64,000 nucleotides of DNA from Paraburkholderia caffeinilytica (GTDB lineage: Bacteria > Pseudomonadota > Gammaproteobacteria > Burkholderiales > Burkholderiaceae): assembly GCF_003368325.1 (NCBI RefSeq), contig NZ_CP031466.1, positions 3,038,001 to 3,102,000 of the forward strand, in the 5' to 3' direction. Of this stretch, positions 44,672 through 59,708 are shown piece by piece (position 1 is the first letter of the stretch; each line of letters opens with the position of its first letter). The translations under genes and the position numbers were made by a program. A model generated the notes under the pieces. That model saw only the letters and a program-made list of their open reading frames with translations, did not search any database and had not been told where the DNA came from.

Positions 44672-45198
44672 TCGCTCATGATAGTGCGGCATCCGCAAGT
44701 GTGTATGCGCGCTGCCCATCTTTTCCCGACGTCCCGCGCTGCTCGAATGGCGTGGAAACGACGCAAAAACGGCGCGTCTCCGGCAAGACTCACCAGTCAA
44801 TGCGCCATCCACGGAGTTGTTATTGCGGTGTTCGCAGTTTGGCAACCTGATCCACCGTCACCGTGGACTTGTGGATTGCCGAACTGCCTGTCTGGTTGCG
44901 TAGTTCGTGACGGCCGCCATTTGGTCGCCGGTCAGCTGGGCGCCGCTTAAGCGGTCTTGCATCGCTGCATGATGCCGATGTGAGCCGCATTACGTTGTGC
45001 TGATGACGGCCCTGTGAAAACAGCTTGAGGACGCGGTGCGCACAGCAAAAAACCCCGCTGCCTGCCAATCGCCTTTCAACTGAAAGCGGCGCGCAAGGCC
45101 GTTGCGAAAGACTATAGCCAGTGATTCTCCCATTCGACAAATGGTGCCCGAAGCGCGAGTAGAATCCGCGACACAAAAGGCCCTTCACCCTTGATCTC
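44672..45198. other. 527-base intergenic region
   Basis: No supportable gene is present. A 34-residue minus-strand frame around 44860-44965 (MQDRLSGAQLTGDQMAAVTN...) has some protein character but no ribosome site and is not called. No terminator with a U-run is evident. Confidence 0.5.
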
Positions 45199-45861
45199 AT
45201 GCTCACAAACTATTTTCCACAGGTTCTCCGCAATCGACCACGCATGCTGATCGGTCTCGCTGTCGGTCTTGCGGCCGCGCTGGTGCTGCCCGGACACACG
45301 CGTTCCATGGTGCGCGGGCTGGTCGGCTGGGACGCCGCCGTGTGGACCTATCTCGTGCTGATCTGGGTACACATGGCCCTCGCCGACGAAGGCCGGGTCC
45401 GTGATTTCGCGCGGCGCGACGACGAGAACGCGGGCGTGGTGCTGGTCGTGATCTGCGTCGCGACGGTCGCCAGTATCGCCGCCATCGTGCTTGAACTCGC
45501 TTCGGCGAAGGGCACGGCCGGCGCCTCGACGGCATGGCACTACCTGTTGACAGGCCTCACGATGATCGGCGCCTGGTTCATGATCCCGACCATTTTCACG
45601 TCGCACTACGCGCGGCTTTACTACGACGCGAAGGCAGCCGAGACCCCGCTGCTGTTTCCCGACCACAAGCTGCAGCCGGACTATTGGGACTTCCTGTACT
45701 TCTCCTTCACCATTGCCGTGGCCTCGCAAACCTCGGACGTGGTGCTGCGCTCCCGTACGATTCGCCGCGCCGCGCTTGCCCAGTCGATTCTGTCGTTCTA
45801 CTTCAACGTCGCCGTGCTCGGCTTGTGCGTGAACATCGCAGCGGGCCTGGTCGGCTCCTGA
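45199..45861 (+). CDS. DUF1345 membrane protein
   Basis: The 220-residue protein has five to six membrane helices ([40 protein letters not shown]). It ends with the DUF1345 signature [24 protein letters not shown], followed by the last helix [20 protein letters not shown]. It sits in the inner membrane; function is unknown. The [11 protein letters not shown] stretch resembles the pore-loop region of ion-channel-like proteins. Confidence 0.88.
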   Translation: MLTNYFPQVLRNRPRMLIGLAVGLAAALVLPGHTRSMVRGLVGWDAAVWTYLVLIWVHMALADEGRVRDFARRDDENAGVVLVVICVATVASIAAIVLELASAKGTAGASTAWHYLLTGLTMIGAWFMIPTIFTSHYARLYYDAKAAETPLLFPDHKLQPDYWDFLYFSFTIAVASQTSDVVLRSRTIRRAALAQSILSFYFNVAVLGLCVNIAAGLVGS

Positions 45862-46327
45862 CCCGTCGTGCCTCTCTGACAATCTTTCCCCTCGCGACGC
45901 GTGCCCTGCCGGCCGCCACTTCGCCTCTTGCGGCGTCGGCGCCCGCGTCGCGCCACCCCGTGTAAAACGCGGGCGACGTCCGTCCGTTTTACACGCGAAC
46001 CGCCCGCCGTCACGCTCCCACCGCGTCGGGCCGGCCATCCCGCGCGCCCTTAGGGCACACGCTTCCCCACCCTTTCGCACCAGTCCGAAACGCACTGGCA
46101 CAACGTTTGCTGCGCCTTGCGGTTAGTTCTGGCCGGCCACATGCCGTCGACGCCTGGCGTCAAAGCACCCCCAACTGGCCAGCGGCGTGACGATCTTTGC
46201 ACTACATTGACCAGTACGCGCCCTCGCTTCACGCATCGCGCGGTATCCGGCTCTGGAAGCCCAATGAGCGCTGTGATCGCATGTCAATTGCATCCACACC
46301 GCAGCAGGACGAATCTGGAAACGACCG
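45862..46327. other. 466-base region before the glucan/trehalose operon
   Basis: No gene is seen. The main feature is the inverted repeat cgtgtaaaacg...cgttttacacg (45959-45995). This region must hold the promoter of the operon, but no clear -35/-10 pair stands out. Confidence 0.5.
45959..45995. repeat. 11-bp perfect inverted repeat
   Basis: The arms cgtgtaaaacg and cgttttacacg are separated by 15 GC-rich bases. It could terminate the DUF1345 transcript on the plus strand (no U-tract follows) or be an operator for the downstream operon. Confidence 0.6.
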
Positions 46328-49300
46328 ATGGAATCTCCAAACGGGTACGCGCCGCGGATTTATTTTTTTCATTCACTTCTGGTTGGGCCACTCGATGCAT
46401 GGCCCGCGCAGTTCGCTCACGCAGCCAGACTCGGCTTCGATCACGCGCTGATCGGCGGTCTCTTCGAGCCAGGCCGCGCCGGTCACGCACAGGTGGTCGG
46501 CAACCATGGCCGGCTGCATCCGGTGTTCGAGACCCGGCAAGCGGCCACCGAGGCGATCCGCTCGCTTGCCCAAGCCGCCCAGCAGAACGGTTTGACCTTG
46601 CTGGTCGACCTGGTGATCGACCGGATGGCAGCCGATGGCGCGCTGTACGCCGAACAGGCCGGCTGGTTCCACCCATTCGAATCTGAAGAGGCGCGACTCG
46701 ATCCGCGCCACGTGCATCGTGAAGACAACGTCGCGTATGCGAACTTCAACGACGCCGCCAGCAGTGCGGCGCTAGTCGACTGGTGGACGCAGCAACTGCT
46801 GGCGCTGACCGGCGCCGGCGTCGGCGGCTTCCGGTTCGATTCGCCGCATCGCGTGCCGGCCGCGGTTTGGCGGCAACTCGGCGACGCGGTTCGCGCGAAG
46901 CATCCTGAGGTGCGTTTCCTCGCCGCGACGCCAGGTCTCGCTCGTGGCGATCTGCTCGGCCTCGCAGGCGCGGGCTTCGACAGCGTGTTCTCGTCAGTCC
47001 GCTGGTGGGACTTCCGCGCCAGCTGGATGGTGGAAGAGCACGCCGCGCTCGCCCGTATCGCGGCACCCATCGCCTTTCCCGAAGCGCCGTACGGCACCCG
47101 TCTCAGCGCCGATCTCGGGGATGCGCACGACGCCACCATCGTCGAGCGGGCCTACCGGCGCGCGCTATTCGTGTCGGCCTCGACCGGCACCGGCTGGATG
47201 ATGCCGATGGGCTTCGAATACGGCATCGCCGAGCCCATGTCGCAGACACGCGGCGACGCTGCGCAGTTTGCGCTGGCCTGCCGGTCGAAGCCATTCGATC
47301 TCTCGGAACGGATCAGCCATGCAAACGAAGCGGTGCGCAATACGAAAACGTTGCAGGCCAACGGCGAATTGCGCCCGCTCAGCGGGCCCGGCGCGCCCGC
47401 AGCCGTCTTGCTGCGCGCCGACACGCCCGATCTGCGCGACGCCGGCGAAGCGGTCCTGATCGCCGTCAATCCCGAACTCGGTGCGCCGCTGCGCGTCGAT
47501 CCAATCCGTTTCCTCAAGGGCGTACCGGGCAACTTCACGCGCTTCGTGCCGCTCGACGCACCTGTGAACGCCGCGCCCGCCGCATTGGCGCCGTTCACGC
47601 TCGAACCCGGCGCCGTGCGCCTGTTCCGCGCAGCGGCCGATCAACCGATCCGTCTCGCGCCGCCGATCGACAAGGCGAACAGCAAGCGCAGCGGCCACAA
47701 AACCGTGCTCGAAGCGATCGGCGCCCCGCGCGTGGCGATCGAGAGCGTGACACCCTCGGTCGATAACGGGCGCTTCCCCGCCAAGCGCACGGTCGGCGAG
47801 CGCGCCGAAATCACCGCCGCGATCTTCGCCGAAGGTCACGACAGGATCGCCGCCGCCGTCGTCTGGCGTGCGGCCGACGAAACCGCGTGGCACGAAGTGC
47901 CGATGAGCCCCGCACAGCCTGCCGGCCTCGATATCTGGACAGCGCGCATTCCGCTGGAGCGCCTCGGCCGCCACGAATTCACGGTCATCGCATGGCGCGA
48001 CGACTTTGCCTCGCTGGTCGAGCATATCCAGAAGAAGCTGAAAGCCGGCCAAACCGTCGAACTCGAGCTCGAGGAAGCCGCGCATCTGTTCGCCCTGGTG
48101 CTCGCCGAAGTGGGAACCGCAGAAAGCGCGGAGAGTACGACAAGCGAGCCGCTCGAACATATCGTCAAGGTCTTCACCAAGGCCGATCCGGAAGCCAGGC
48201 TCGCGCTGCTGCTGGCGCCCGCCACCGCGAAGGCGATGACCGCCGCCCGGCACCGCCCGTTCCTGAGCCGCGATCCTATCGTCTACAGGATCGAGGCCGA
48301 ACGCACCGCGGCAGGCTTTGCCAGCTGGTACGAACTCTTCCCGCGTTCGATGAGCGACGACGAATCGCGTCACGGCACCTTCGCTGACGTCGTCACGAAA
48401 CTGCCGCGCATCCGCGAGATGGGTTTCGACGTGCTGTACTTCCCGCCGATCCACCCGATCGGCATGGCGAACCGCAAAGGCCGCAACAACACGCTGAACG
48501 CGCAACCCGGCGATGTCGGCAGCCCGTATGCGATCGGTGCTGCCGAAGGCGGCCACACCGCCGTGCACCCCGAACTTGGCACGCTAGACGACTTCAAGCA
48601 GATGCTGGCCGCCGCGCACGCGCACGGCCTCGAAATCGCGCTCGACTTCGCGATCCAATGCTCGCCGGATCACCCGTGGCTGAAGGCGCATCCGACATGG
48701 TTCGCCTGGCGTCCCGACGGCACGCTGCGTTACGCGGAAAATCCGCCGAAGAAGTATCAGGACATCGTCAATCCCGACTTCTATGCGCACGACGCCAAAC
48801 CCGATTTGTGGCTCGCGCTGCGCGACGTGTTCCTGTTCTGGATCGAAGCCGGCGTGTACATTTTCCGTGTCGACAATCCGCACACCAAGCCGCTGCCGTT
48901 CTGGGAATGGGTGATCGACGATGTGCGTTCGCGCTATCCCGACACGATCTTCCTCGCCGAAGCCTTCACCCGGCCGCGCATGATGAACCGGCTCGGCAAG
49001 ATCGGCTTCTCGCAGTCGTACACGTATTTCACCTGGCGCGAGTCGAAGCGCGACTTCATCGAGTACATGACCGAACTCACGCAAACCAGCGCGCGCGATT
49101 TCTACCGGCCGAATTTCTTCGTCAATACACCGGACATCAACCCGCGGCATTTGCAGTCGTCGGGGCGCTCGGGCTTTCTGATTCGTGCCGCGTTGGCCTC
49201 CACACTGGCCGGTTCGTGGGGCGTGTATAGCGGTTTCGAACTGTGCGAGGCCGCCGCGTTGCCGAACAGCGAGGAATATCTCGACTCCGAGAAGTATCAA

Positions 49301-49776
49301 CTGCGCGCGTGGGACTGGAACCGGCCCGGCAACATCGTCGGCGAAATCAGTGCGTTGAACCGGATTCGCCGCGCGAACCCGGCATTGCAAACGCATCTGG
49401 GTCTCACGTTCCTCACCGCGCACAATGACAACATCCTGTTCTTCGAAAAAGCGACCGAAGCACGCGACAACGTGATCGTGGTGGCGATCAATCTCGACCC
49501 GTTCAACGAACAGGGCGCGGACATCGAATTGTCGTGGGACACTTTCAACCACTGGAATCTGCACGACCATGGCGCGCTGGAAGTGACCGACCAGATGACC
49601 GGCGCGCGTTTCGAATGGCACGGCCGCTGGCAGCACGTCCGGCTCGGTTCGGACCAGCCGTTTTCGATCTGGCGCATCGCGCCGCTCGGCGGCCTGCCCG
49701 CTGAACGCGCGGATGGTGCCGACAATGGCCTTCACGCAGACGACGCTGGCAACCCAATCCTGATGGAAGGTGCGAC

Positions 49777-49780
<4 letters not shown>
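46328..49780 (+). CDS. glgE: GlgE: alpha-1,4-glucan:maltose-1-phosphate maltosyltransferase with an extra N-terminal GH13-like domain
   Basis: GlgE adds maltose from maltose 1-phosphate to the end of alpha-1,4-glucan. The true GlgE part is the C-terminal 670 residues: a beta domain from about 480 (GRFPAKRTVGERAEITAAIF), then the GH13 barrel with DVLYFPPIHPIGMANRKGRN. The nucleophile is in FRVDNPHTKP (about 847) and the acid Glu in IFLAEAFTRP (about 877). Residues 1-440 are an additional amylase-like barrel lacking key catalytic residues, making the protein 1150 residues against the usual 650-700. It is first in the operon and overlaps treS by four bases. Confidence 0.93.
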
Positions 49781-53230
<3,450 letters not shown>

Positions 53231-53238
<8 letters not shown>

Positions 53239-55441
53239 GCACGATCCGGCCGCAGGCCTCCAACCACTCGATATCGACGCGCTCGTTGAAGCGCGCCACC
53301 CCGATCCTTTCTCGCAGCTCGGCATGCATCAGACCGGCGCGGGTCCGGTGGTGCGCGCGCTGTTGCCGAACGCCTCGCACGTCACCGTGATTTCGCGCGC
53401 CGACGGCGCAACGCTCGGCGAGCTCGAGCAACTCAGGCCCGGGCTGTTTGCCGGCCGCGTCGCGTCTGCCGCGCCCTATCGCTTACGCATCGACTGGCAT
53501 GGCACCGTGCAGGAAATCGAGGACACGTATTCGTTCGGCCCCGTTCTCGGCGACGAGCCGTTGGGCCGTCTCGCCGGCGGCGACCCGTACGCGGTGCTCG
53601 AATGCCTCGGCTCGCGCCCGATGGAAGTGGACGGCGTGCCGGGCGTGCGCTTCGCCGTCTGGGCGCCGAACGCGCGGCGCGTGTCGGTGGTCGGCGACTT
53701 CAATTCGTGGGACGGCCGCCGTCATCCGATGCGGCTGCGCCATCAGGCCGGCGTATGGGAAGTGTTCGTGCCGCGCGTCGGCCCAGGCACGCGCTACAAG
53801 TACGAATTGCTCGCCCGCGACGGTCATCCGCTGCCGCTGAAGGCCGATCCGTGCGCGATGCAAACGGAAAAGCCGCCGGGCACCGCGTCGGTGGTCGCGC
53901 ATGTCGACGAGATCGAACAGTTTGAATGGACCGATCACGACTGGATTCAGTCGCGCGCCGCCAAACAAACTCCGCGCGCGCCGATCTCGATCTACGAAGT
54001 GCATGCCGAATCGTGGCTGCGCGTCGCCGAAGAAGGTCAGCGCGGCCTCACCTGGGAAGAACTCGCCGAACGGCTGATTCCCTACGTGAAAAGCATGGGC
54101 TTCACGCATGTCGAGTTCATGCCGGTTGCCGAACATCCGTTCGGCGGTTCATGGGGTTATCAGCCGCTCGGACAGTTCGCGCCGTCGGCGCGCTTCGGCA
54201 ACCCCGAGCAATTCGCCCTGTTCGTCGACAAGGCGCACGCGGCCGGCCTCGGCGTGATTCTCGACTGGGTGCCGGCGCACTTTCCGAACGACGCGCATGG
54301 CCTGGTCGATTTCGACGGCACCCCGCTCTACGAGCACGCCGATCCGCGCGAAGGCTATCACCAGGACTGGAACACGATGATCTACAACCTCGGCCGCAAC
54401 GAGGTGAGCGCGTTCCTGGTGGCCTCGGGCCTCGCGTGGCTGAAGCGTTATCACGTCGACGGCCTGCGCGTGGATGCGGTCGCCTCGATGCTGTATCGCG
54501 ACTACTCGCGCGAGCCCGGCGAGTGGGTGCCGAACGTCTACGGCGGGCGCGAAAATCTCGAATCGATCGCGTTCCTGAAGCGGCTGAATCATGAAGTCGG
54601 CTATGTGCCGGGCGTGCCGGGCGCGATCACGATCGCCGAAGAATCGACCGCGTGGCCGGGCGTGACCGCACGCGTCGAAGACGGCGGCCTCGGCTTCCAG
54701 TTCAAGTGGAACATGGGCTGGATGCACGACACGCTGCACTACATGGCGGAGGACCCGGTCTACCGCCAATACCATCACCACATGATGACCTTCGGGATGG
54801 TGTACGCGTATTCCGAGCGCTTCGTGCTGCCGCTCTCGCACGACGAAGTGGTGCACGGCAAAGGCTCCCTGCTCGGCAAGATGCCCGGCGACAGATGGCA
54901 GAAATTCGCCAACCTGCGCGCGTACTTCGGCTTCATGTGGACGCATCCGGGCAAGAAGCTGCTGTTCATGGGCGGCGAATTCGGCCAGATGGCGGAATTC
55001 GATCACGACACCTCGCCGCACTGGCATCTGCTCGACGATCCGAACCATCACGGCGTGCAGAAACTCGTGCGCGACCTGAACCATCTGTACAGCGAGGAGC
55101 CTGCGCTATATCGGCTCGACAGCGAGCCCGGCGGCTTCCAATGGCTGGTCGGCGACGACAGCGGCAATAGCGTTTATGCCTACCGCCGCACCGATGGCGA
55201 GGGCCGCGAACTCGTCGTCGTGTGCAACATGACGCCGGTGCCGCGGCTCGGATACCGGATCGGCATGCCACTCGGCGGCCGCTGGCTGGAAGTGCTGAAT
55301 ACGGATGCCGGCGTATACGGCGGCTCGAACATGGGCAACGGCGGGCTGATCCATACCGACCACGTCTCGAGCCACGGCTGGCCGCAATCCGCGGCGCTAA
55401 CGCTGCCGCCTTTGGCGACGATCGTTTTGCGCGCGGATTGA
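53231..55441 (+). CDS. glgB: 1,4-alpha-glucan branching enzyme GlgB
   Basis: GlgB introduces alpha-1,6 branches into glucan. The 736 residues have two N-terminal beta domains (the second around [23 protein letters not shown]48), then the GH13 barrel. This contains [20 protein letters not shown], the nucleophile in [17 protein letters not shown] near 410, the acid in [14 protein letters not shown] near 463 and [19 protein letters not shown] near 532. This is the standard long bacterial form. Its start overlaps the treS stop by eight bases. Confidence 0.97.
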
Positions 55442-55539
55442 CGACTGGGTTGTAAGGCGGGCGCGCGGCGGCCAGGCCGCACGTCCGCTGCATGAAGTCC
55501 CAAGATAGCGTTCATAAAACAGAACAAGGAAGGGGAATC

Positions 55540-57759
55540 ATGTCGCATGCACTGCCCGACCGGCTTCTGCCCGGCTCGCCCTATCCGCTCGGCGCAAGCT
55601 GGGATGGCCTCGGCGTCAACTTTGCAGTGTTCTCGGCGAATGCGCAGAAAATCGAGCTTTGCCTGTTCGATCCCACCGGCCGCAAGGAGATCAGACGCTT
55701 CACGCTGCCCGAATGCACCGACGAAGTCTGGCACGGCTATCTGCCCAATGCGCACCCCGGCACGGCGTACGGTTTTCGCGCGCATGGTCCGTACCAGCCG
55801 CAGCATGGACATCGCTTCAATCCGCACAAACTATTGCTCGATCCGTATGCGCGCAAACTGGTCGGGCAGTTTCGCTGGTCCGACGCGCTGTTTGGTTACC
55901 GCGTGCATTCGAATCGTGCCGACCTCTCCATCGACCGGCGCGATTCGGCGCCGGCCATGCCGAAGTGCGTCGTCATCGACGAAGCCTTCGACTGGTCGCA
56001 CGACAAGCGCCCGAATGTGCCGTGGGGCGAAACCATCGTCTACGAGGCGCATGTGCGCGGCGTGTCGATGTTGCGCCCCGATTTGCGCCAGCACGAACGC
56101 GGCACGTTCGCCGCGCTGGCTTCGCCGGAATTTATCGAGCATTTGCTGAAGCTCGGCGTGACCGCCGTCGAATTGCTGCCCGTGCATGCGTTCCTGAACG
56201 ACCGCTTTCTGGTGGAGCGCGGCCTGCGCAATTACTGGGGCTACAACACCGCGGCGTTTTTTGCGCCGGAACCGTCGTATCTGAGCTCACACCGGCTCGA
56301 CGAAATGCGCATTGCCGTGCGTCAGTTGCATGCGGCCGGCATCGAAGTCATTCTCGACGTGGTCTACAACCACACCTGCGAAGGCAACGAGATGGGGCCG
56401 ACCGTCTCGTGGCGCGGCCTCGACAATGCGAGCTACTACCGCCTGATTCCCGGCGACGAACGCCACCATATCAACGACACCGGCTGCGGCAATACCGTGA
56501 ACCTGCCGCATCCGCGCGTGTTGCAGATGGTGATGGATTCGCTGCGCTACTGGTCGACGAAGTTCAACATCGACGGCTTCCGTTTCGATCTCGGCGTGAC
56601 GCTCGGTCGCGAGCAGCATGGTTTCGATCCCGGCTCCGGTTTCTTCGACGCCTTGCGCCAGGACCCGATCCTGTCGCAACGCAAGCTGATTTCCGAACCT
56701 TGGGACATCGGCCCAGGCGGTTATCAACTCGGCAATCATCCGCCGGGCTTCGCCGAATGGAACGATCGCTTCCGCGATACGGTGCGCCGCTTCTGGCGCG
56801 GCGACGCGGGCTTGCGCCCCGATCTCGCCGCGCGCCTCACCGGTTCCGCCGATCTGTTCAACCGGCGCTTCAGGAAACCGTGGGCATCGGTCAACTTTGT
56901 CACGTCGCATGACGGTTTTACGCTAGCCGATACCACCGCGTATGAGCACAAGCACAACGAGGCCAATCGCGAAGACAACAACGACGGACACAACGAAAAC
57001 TGCAGCCGCAATTGGGGCGTAGAGGGCCCGACCGACGATCCGGTCGTCCTCGAAACCCGCAAGCGGGTGGCCCGCTCGCTGATCGCCACGCTGTTGGTGG
57101 CGCTCGGCACACCCATGGTGCTGGCAGGCGACGAGTTGCTGCGTACGCAGAACGGCAACAACAATGCGTACTGCCAGGATAACGAACTATCATGGCTTGA
57201 CTGGGAACGCGCGGAGTCGCCCGATGGCCAGCAGATGAACGCGTTCGTCGCGCGCGTGATCGCGCTGCGCAAACAGCATCCGCTGCTGCGCGAAACGCGT
57301 TTTCTGTTCGGCGACCGCGAAGTGTTGCCGGGCCTGTTCGATGTCGGCTGGTTCGATGAACACGGCGATCCACTCACCATCGAAGCCTGGCAGGACCCCG
57401 AAGGCCGCGCGTTCACGCTGCGTCGCGCAGGCCCGGGCCTGAATGGCGAAACGGAAGTATTGTTGATGATGCTCAACGCGGCGAAGGAAACGCTGCGTTT
57501 CGCGCCGCCCGCGCCGCACCTGGAATGGCATGTGCTGCTGGACACGGCCGAGCCGGGAGGCGCGCCGCACCGGTTGGCGGTGCCGGAGGTCGAAGTGGCC
57601 GCGCACAGCCTCGTGATGCTGGCGGCGCAGCCGGTCGGCGAGGCGGATTGGCAGGCGGGCTGGAAGGCCGGCGCGCAACACGGGCCGCGGCTGTTGACCG
57701 CCCTGCCGCCCGATCCGGGCGCGCATCCGCCGAGCAGCGATACATCGCCGACCACGTAG
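55540..57759 (+). CDS. glgX: Glycogen debranching enzyme GlgX
   Basis: GlgX is an isoamylase-type enzyme that removes short alpha-1,6 branches. The 739-residue protein shows a CBM48 start (GSPYPLGASWDGLGVNFAVF), the nucleophile in GFRFDLGVTLGRE near 350, acid in LISEPWDIGPGGYQLG near 387 and VTSHDGFTLADTTAYEHKHN near 453. ATG 55540 follows AAGGAAGGGG; an in-frame ATG at 55492 adds an unrelated tail. The gap of 98 bases to glgB is the longest in the operon and could hold an internal promoter. Confidence 0.95.
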   Translation: MSHALPDRLLPGSPYPLGASWDGLGVNFAVFSANAQKIELCLFDPTGRKEIRRFTLPECTDEVWHGYLPNAHPGTAYGFRAHGPYQPQHGHRFNPHKLLLDPYARKLVGQFRWSDALFGYRVHSNRADLSIDRRDSAPAMPKCVVIDEAFDWSHDKRPNVPWGETIVYEAHVRGVSMLRPDLRQHERGTFAALASPEFIEHLLKLGVTAVELLPVHAFLNDRFLVERGLRNYWGYNTAAFFAPEPSYLSSHRLDEMRIAVRQLHAAGIEVILDVVYNHTCEGNEMGPTVSWRGLDNASYYRLIPGDERHHINDTGCGNTVNLPHPRVLQMVMDSLRYWSTKFNIDGFRFDLGVTLGREQHGFDPGSGFFDALRQDPILSQRKLISEPWDIGPGGYQLGNHPPGFAEWNDRFRDTVRRFWRGDAGLRPDLAARLTGSADLFNRRFRKPWASVNFVTSHDGFTLADTTAYEHKHNEANREDNNDGHNENCSRNWGVEGPTDDPVVLETRKRVARSLIATLLVALGTPMVLAGDELLRTQNGNNNAYCQDNELSWLDWERAESPDGQQMNAFVARVIALRKQHPLLRETRFLFGDREVLPGLFDVGWFDEHGDPLTIEAWQDPEGRAFTLRRAGPGLNGETEVLLMMLNAAKETLRFAPPAPHLEWHVLLDTAEPGGAPHRLAVPEVEVAAHSLVMLAAQPVGEADWQAGWKAGAQHGPRLLTALPPDPGAHPPSSDTSPTT

Positions 57760-57788
57760 GCGAAAGTCACATCGAATGGTGATGAATC

Positions 57789-59708
57789 ATGTCTGAAAGT
57801 CCGATCGATCCTCACGCGCATCACCACGCGCATTGCCTGCCGTTCGGCGCACAGTTGCTGGGCGCGACGGGCGCGAAGCCACGCACGCGGTTCCGCTTCT
57901 GGGCGCCTTCGTGCAAGACGGTGCAGGTGGAAATCGAAAACGGACCCGCCCAAGGCGCGCATGACATGGCCCTCGCGGGAAACGGCTGGTTCGAAACCAC
58001 CGTCGACAGCGGCGCGGGCACGCTGTATCGCTTCCGGCTCGATGGCGAGCATGCGGTGCCGGACCCCGCGTCACGCTTCCAGCCGCAAGACGTGCACGGC
58101 CCGAGCGAAGTGATCGACCCGCGTGCATATCGCTGGGAACATACGAGCTGGCATGGCCGTCCGTGGGAAGAAACGGTCTTGTACGAGCTGCACGCCGGCG
58201 CGATGGGCGGCTATGCGGGGGTACAGAAACGCTTGCCCGCGCTGGTCGCGCTCGGCGTGACGGCCATCGAATTGATGCCGCTGAACGACTTTCCCGGCCG
58301 CCACAATTGGGGCTACGACGGCGTGCTGCCCTATGCGCCCGATTCCGCGTACGGCCGCCCCGAAGAACTGAAAGCGCTGATCGACGCCGCGCACGGTCTC
58401 GGCCTGATGGTGTTTCTCGACGTGGTCTACAACCACTTCGGCCCGGACGGCAATTATCTGCACGAATACGCCCGCTCGTTTTTCCGCGAAGGCACGCACA
58501 CGCCGTGGGGCCCCGCGATCGATTTCGACCGCAGCGAAGTGAGCGACTTCTTCATCGACAACGCGGTCTACTGGATCAACGAATATCGCATCGACGGCCT
58601 GCGGTTCGATGCGGTGCATGCCATCGGCAATCATGCATGGCTGCGCGAATTGTCCGACCATATCCGCGCGAAAGTGCAGCACGGCCGGCATGTGCATCTG
58701 GTGCTGGAAAACGAACACAACAGCGCGAGCCTGCTGGACACGCATTTCGACGCGCAATGGAACGACGACGCGCACAACACGCTGCACGTTCTGCTGACAG
58801 GAGAAACCGAAGGCTACTACCACGCGTACGAAGATCAGCCGATCCGCCGCCTCGCACGCGTGTTGTCCGAAGGTTTCGCGTATCAGGGCGATCCATCGCC
58901 GATTCACGACGGCGCGCCGCGTGGCGAAGCAAGCCGGCATCTATCGCCCACCTCGTTCGTGATGTTCTTGCAGAATCACGATCAGATCGGCAATCGCGCA
59001 TTCGGCGAGCGCCTGCGCAAGCTGACGTCCGACGAAGCCTTGCGCGCCGCCACCGGTTTGCTGCTGCTGTCGCCGCACATTCCCATGCTGTTCATGGACG
59101 AGGAATACGGCTCGACTCAGCCGTTCCTGTTTTTCACGGACTACACCGGCGAACTCGCCGACGCCGTGCGCGAAGGACGGCGCCGCGAATTCGCCCGCTT
59201 TTCGGCGTTCAGCGACGAAAAGCGTCGCGCGCAGATTCCGGATCCGAACGACGTGAAAACCTTTGTGACCTCGTCACCGCCCGAACCTGTTCAAGGCCCC
59301 GCCACGGATGACAACGCGAAAGACCGCCTCGACTGGATGCACTTCTATAAATCCGCGCTCGCCGTGCGGGCGAAGCTGATCACGCCGCGCCTGAAACATG
59401 CCAAAGCGCGCGACTCGACCGTGCTCACCGCCGCAAACGGCGGGGACGCCCATGCGTTGATCGCCCGCTGGAAACTCGGTGACGGCGAGACCTTGTCGAT
59501 TGCGTTGAATCTCTCGAAGGAGGACGTGGCTTTCCCCGATCTGCCGGCCGGCAAGGTGATTTTCGAAACACCGCCGCGCGTGCGCGAGCAGATCGACACC
59601 AAGGTGTTGCCGTCGTACGCATTGGTCGCGTGGATGACCGGCGACGTCAGCGACTATGCCATCGGCCACGATGCTCGCATCGCCGGCCAACAGGAGCGCC
59701 ACGCGTGA
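57789..59708 (+). CDS. treZ: Malto-oligosyltrehalose trehalohydrolase TreZ
   Basis: TreZ releases free trehalose from the end product of TreY. The 639 residues carry a CBM48-like start (FRFWAPSCKTVQVEIENGPA) and a GH13 barrel. The barrel has GVTAIELMPLNDFPGRHNWG, nucleophile in DGLRFDAVHAIGNH near 275, acid in HLVLENEHNSASLL near 308, and FLQNHDQIGNRAFGERL near 400. A His-rich N-terminus (DPHAHHHAHC) is notable. The gene ends in GTGA, sharing four bases with the malQ start. Confidence 0.95.
   Translation: MSESPIDPHAHHHAHCLPFGAQLLGATGAKPRTRFRFWAPSCKTVQVEIENGPAQGAHDMALAGNGWFETTVDSGAGTLYRFRLDGEHAVPDPASRFQPQDVHGPSEVIDPRAYRWEHTSWHGRPWEETVLYELHAGAMGGYAGVQKRLPALVALGVTAIELMPLNDFPGRHNWGYDGVLPYAPDSAYGRPEELKALIDAAHGLGLMVFLDVVYNHFGPDGNYLHEYARSFFREGTHTPWGPAIDFDRSEVSDFFIDNAVYWINEYRIDGLRFDAVHAIGNHAWLRELSDHIRAKVQHGRHVHLVLENEHNSASLLDTHFDAQWNDDAHNTLHVLLTGETEGYYHAYEDQPIRRLARVLSEGFAYQGDPSPIHDGAPRGEASRHLSPTSFVMFLQNHDQIGNRAFGERLRKLTSDEALRAATGLLLLSPHIPMLFMDEEYGSTQPFLFFTDYTGELADAVREGRRREFARFSAFSDEKRRAQIPDPNDVKTFVTSSPPEPVQGPATDDNAKDRLDWMHFYKSALAVRAKLITPRLKHAKARDSTVLTAANGGDAHALIARWKLGDGETLSIALNLSKEDVAFPDLPAGKVIFETPPRVREQIDTKVLPSYALVAWMTGDVSDYAIGHDARIAGQQERHA

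Noticed and set aside
44860..44965. Small minus-strand frame of about 34 codons in the gap after the metallophosphatase
   Set aside because: It has no ribosome site, no recognisable family and no downstream partner; chance cannot be excluded.
45112..46101. 329-residue minus-strand frame opposite the DUF1345 gene
   Set aside because: The DUF1345 protein has clear membrane helices and a family motif; the opposite frame is Arg/Gly/His-rich and unsupported.
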